Source: JALYXI01 sp963716685 (lineage in GTDB: Bacteria; Acidobacteriota; Terriglobia; Bryobacterales; Bryobacteraceae). From it: a stretch of DNA of 64,000 bases. The translations under genes and the position numbers were made by a program. The stretch covers positions 558,001 through 622,000 of the forward strand of contig CAVQTR010000006.1 of assembly GCA_963716685.1 (NCBI GenBank), read 5' to 3'. The notes under the pieces were generated by a model. The model did not search any database, was not told the origin of the DNA, and saw only the letters and a list, made by a program, of their open reading frames with translations. This document shows, piece by piece, positions 61,746 through 64,000 of this stretch; position 1 is the first letter of the stretch; every line of letters begins with the position of its first letter.

Positions 61746-62690
61746 TCATCTTGTTCTCGACAACATCGGCACAACTCCTGTTTTTAAACCGAAGTACTGC
61801 CCGGCAAGACCGATTACCCGGCGATAAACCTGAATTTGCGACCAACCGTGCCGATGAAAAAGTGCCACAAACGCACGAAGCACCGAACCCACTATCACCG
61901 AACCGCAAACCAGCTTTCGCGCGAACGGTTTGTAGTGTTTAGCGGCATACTCAAGAAGACTACCATACCAATAAATCGCCCGTTTCTCTACCCGGAGCGA
62001 ACTTACCGAGTGCGCTCCCGTATGTTTGGCAACCGCCTCCGGTGTGTAGTACACCACCAAACCGGCATTTCTTAGTCTCAGACAGAAATCCACATCCTCA
62101 AACCAAAGAGGATGAAATCTCTCATCGAAACCACCGAGGCGTTCCCAGGCTTCGCGGCGGATCATCAGAAAAGCTCCGGCCGGCTGATCCACCCGGACTG
62201 GCGACGGCCCCGACAGGTCGAGATCAAAGCAACGGAATCGCCAGTTGACGGGATTTCCTGGCCAGATGCGGTTGACGCCCAGCGCTTCGAAACATAGCGC
62301 GGAGGGGCTCGGCAACCGCCGCACCATGAAACCGGCCTGTGATGTCCAATCCGAATTCACCAGCAAACCTCCGGCGGCTGCGGCGTGAGGAAGTTCGCAT
62401 GCGCGCCGCAGGGGAACGATATCTGTGACCAGAATGGCGTCCGGGTTCAACAGAAGCACGTATGGCGCAGCGCAGGCCCGAAATCCCTGATTCACCGCCG
62501 CAGCGAATCCGCGGTTGGATACGTTAGCGATCAGACGCGTGCCGCTCCGGAGCACCTGCTCTCGTGTGTCGTCAGCTGAGGCATTATCCACAACCACGAT
62601 TTCCGCTCCGGTGCGCCGCGCCGCCTCGAGGCACGGTCCGATTTCCGCACCGGAGTTATACGTCACAATCACGATCGCAGTGTCATTCAT
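61746..62690 (-). CDS. GT2 glycosyltransferase
   Basis: 314 residues from ATG 62690, chosen because the family starts IVIVTYNSGAEIGPCLEA immediately after it; a longer frame to 62894 overlaps the upstream gene. DxD-equivalent LLLNPDAILV and PLWFEDVDFCLRLRNAGLVV are present. It overlaps the upstream GT2 gene by 8 bp. Confidence 0.87.
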   Translation of the reverse strand: MNDTAIVIVTYNSGAEIGPCLEAARRTGAEIVVVDNASADDTREQVLRSGTRLIANVSNRGFAAAVNQGFRACAAPYVLLLNPDAILVTDIVPLRRACELPHAAAAGGLLVNSDWTSQAGFMVRRLPSPSALCFEALGVNRIWPGNPVNWRFRCFDLDLSGPSPVRVDQPAGAFLMIRREAWERLGGFDERFHPLWFEDVDFCLRLRNAGLVVYYTPEAVAKHTGAHSVSSLRVEKRAIYWYGSLLEYAAKHYKPFARKLVCGSVIVGSVLRAFVALFHRHGWSQIQVYRRVIGLAGQYFGLKTGVVPMLSRTR

Positions 62691-63681
62691 GACTCTGCCC
62701 TGTGTCACGGCGCCCCACGAACGCAAAATAGAACCGCCAGTACAAATCAAACCCAATTTGCTGCTGCAACGCGAAAATCTCGTTTTCGCCTTCTTCCAGA
62801 CAGACCTCCAGGCCGGTGTAAGCCTCAGCACGAAAGCGTGAAAAAGCACGAAGCCCATCGACCTTGCCGCGCATCCATGCGAGGAACGCGCCATGGCGCA
62901 ACGCCATCAGGCCCCAAAGTGCTTGACCCGCAACAATCGGCCACCACCATCGGCGGCGCAGAGCGCGCGGGAAATGTTTGGCGACCAGCAGCACCTGATT
63001 GCGTGCCAGCAGGCGAGTAACTGCGGGATGCCAGCGCCCCAGCGCAGCGCTGCCATGATGCCGAGAAACCGCCGCCGGCACATATTTCCCTCGCAAACCC
63101 GCAGCCGCGCAGCGCAGCCCAAAATCGACGTCCTCCAGATACGAGCCAAATCGCTCATCCAGCAGCCCAACCGTTCCAAATAACTCGGCGCGGGCCCAAA
63201 GAGCGGTAAACGAAGCCATCGAGATAGTTCGGGGCGCATGAAACGGCACGTCATCCGGACCGTTCTGCCCGGCCCGCCAGGGACATCCGCTGCGGCTTAC
63301 CAGGTCCCACGAGCCATCTATCCGGGACTCGTCCGCGGCTACCAGGATCTTCCCGCTCGCAAACCAGGCTCCGCATTCCGTCATCATGGTTTCGATCCAG
63401 ACAGGCGTCAGTTCCACATCACTGTTGAGAATGGCAAGCCATTCTGCGCGGCTCTCCTGGATGCCGCGGTTGACGGCCGCTGCGAATCCGGCATTGTGGC
63501 CCATCCGGATTACGGTGGCACCCCACCGTGCGGCCAGTTCCGGCGCGCCGTCTGTGGATCCGTTGTCGATGACCAGCACCTCTGCCGCCTGATGGGTTTG
63601 TGCCCGCAGTGAGCTCAACAACGTTTCGAGGAGAGCCCGTCCGTTCCAGACCGGAATGATGACTGAAACACTTACTTCCAC
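62683..63681 (-). CDS. GT2 glycosyltransferase
   Basis: 332 residues from GTG 63681, which places VSVSVIIPVWNGRALLETLL at the N-terminus; GTG 63729 would add 16 residues. DxD-equivalent LAILNSDVELTP and SYLEDVDFGLRCAAAGLR are present. The C-terminal part is rich in Trp, Arg and Leu and probably membrane-associated. It overlaps the upstream gene by 10 bp. Confidence 0.87.
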   Translation of the reverse strand: MEVSVSVIIPVWNGRALLETLLSSLRAQTHQAAEVLVIDNGSTDGAPELAARWGATVIRMGHNAGFAAAVNRGIQESRAEWLAILNSDVELTPVWIETMMTECGAWFASGKILVAADESRIDGSWDLVSRSGCPWRAGQNGPDDVPFHAPRTISMASFTALWARAELFGTVGLLDERFGSYLEDVDFGLRCAAAGLRGKYVPAAVSRHHGSAALGRWHPAVTRLLARNQVLLVAKHFPRALRRRWWWPIVAGQALWGLMALRHGAFLAWMRGKVDGLRAFSRFRAEAYTGLEVCLEEGENEIFALQQQIGFDLYWRFYFAFVGRRDTGQSHE

Positions 63682-64000
63682 TTGCGAACCGCAAACCTCT
63701 TCCGCACCAGAAACGTCAAATTGCGCCACCCGTCACGCCATGGGCTGAGCTTGATCTCACCGGTGCGGGACGTATACGAAATCGCAATTTCCCCAAACCG
63801 GACGCGCGGGTTTAAAAGCGCTTCAATCTTGATCTCTTCCGAAAATGCCATGCCGTCCGCTTCCAGCTGCATTTGTTCCAGAATGCTGCGGCGGAAAACC
63901 CACATACCAGACTGCGAATCCCTTACCCATCGAAAAAACAGGACGGAAAGGGCAAGCGACAAAGCAATGTTTCCGCACTTATGTTTAAAGCTCATGGCGC
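63672..64000 (-). CDS. Polyprenyl-phosphate glycosyltransferase (DPM1-like GT2), C-terminal part
   Basis: Only the last ~109 codons are in the window; the gene runs off the right edge. The visible part shows VRDSQSGMWVFRRSILEQM, GMAFSEEIKIEALL and SYTSRTGEIKLSPWRDGWR, the usual end of dolichol-phosphate-mannose-synthase-like enzymes that make polyprenyl-phosphate sugars. It could supply donors to GT-C transferases such as 34872-36641. The first ATG seen in frame (63995) is inside the domain, not the true start. Confidence 0.85.
   Translation of the reverse strand, partial: AMSFKHKCGNIALSLALSVLFFRWVRDSQSGMWVFRRSILEQMQLEADGMAFSEEIKIEALLNPRVRFGEIAISYTSRTGEIKLSPWRDGWRNLTFLVRKRFAVRKWK

Noticed and set aside
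59565..64000. Glycosyltransferase cluster as a novel system
   Set aside because: Several GT2 genes plus a DUF1972-type transferase are ordinary for surface polysaccharide loci; the rest of the cluster is outside the window.

Overview
This GC-rich window carries about 55 genes and looks like a chromosomal segment of an Acidobacteriota bacterium, most likely Solibacter/Bryobacter-like. That placement is an inference. It rests on Oar-like receptor remnants with an invasin/carboxypeptidase-type N-terminus, large NHL-repeat secreted proteins, Tat-exported sulfatase, Gfo/Idh and GMC enzymes, a small secreted DUF5818-like protein and a CUAEP-tail radical SAM protein. Most genes are ordinary housekeeping. 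No insertion sequence, prophage, CRISPR array, rRNA or tRNA was recognised.

Layout. 0.1-3.6 kb (minus): an intact secreted sulfatase, then a decayed chimera in which the 5' end of a TonB-receptor gene is joined to a second, multiply frameshifted sulfatase. 4.0-12.2 kb (plus): an MFS transporter coupled to a MatB-like acyl-CoA synthetase, a long-chain acyl-CoA synthetase, a cysteine hydrolase, proS and a class-V aminotransferase. 12.2-17.9 kb: a Tat-type aldo/keto reductase, then sdhCAB and a secreted beta-propeller. 17.9-21.0 kb (minus): a GMC oxidoreductase and a Gfo/Idh oxidoreductase. 21.5-27.2 kb: an esterase, a DUF202 protein, a polysaccharide deacetylase, a YdjM-like protein, and a divergent pair of putative regulators over an AT-rich intergenic region. 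27.2-29.1 kb (minus): moaA and nadA.

The most notable locus is 29.1-34.5 kb (plus). A B12-domain/radical SAM protein appears to stop at UGA, but the frame continues as Cys-Sec-Ala-Glu-Pro plus ten residues to a stop that overlaps the next start codon. A stable hairpin lies immediately after the UGA. I read it as a selenoprotein, translationally coupled to a CHASE-PAS-GGDEF-EAL protein and an ATP-grasp ligase.

34.5-48.7 kb (minus) is a tightly packed run of 14 genes with an iron/redox theme. In order of transcription it holds FTR1 iron permease fused to DUF2318, two FtsX permeases, an ABC ATPase fused to a DtxR-type metalloregulator, thioredoxin reductase, RidA, an SDR, a chlorite-dismutase-family protein, a small secreted protein, gcvT-gcvH-gcvPA-gcvPB, a GT-C membrane protein and YggX. 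The first four match the layout of the Campylobacter cftr1/p19-type iron-uptake locus.

48.8-52.7 kb (minus): an NHL-repeat protein with a textbook terminator, a TolB-domain regulator-like protein and CrcB. 52.7-58.5 kb (plus): an overlapping operon of a SurA-like PPIase, a YhaM-like HD nuclease, heptosyltransferase II, a degenerate HldE-like nucleotidyltransferase, heptosyltransferase I, an ICMT-like methyltransferase and DinB. 58.4-64.0 kb (minus): alanine racemase and a glycosyltransferase cluster that runs off the right edge.
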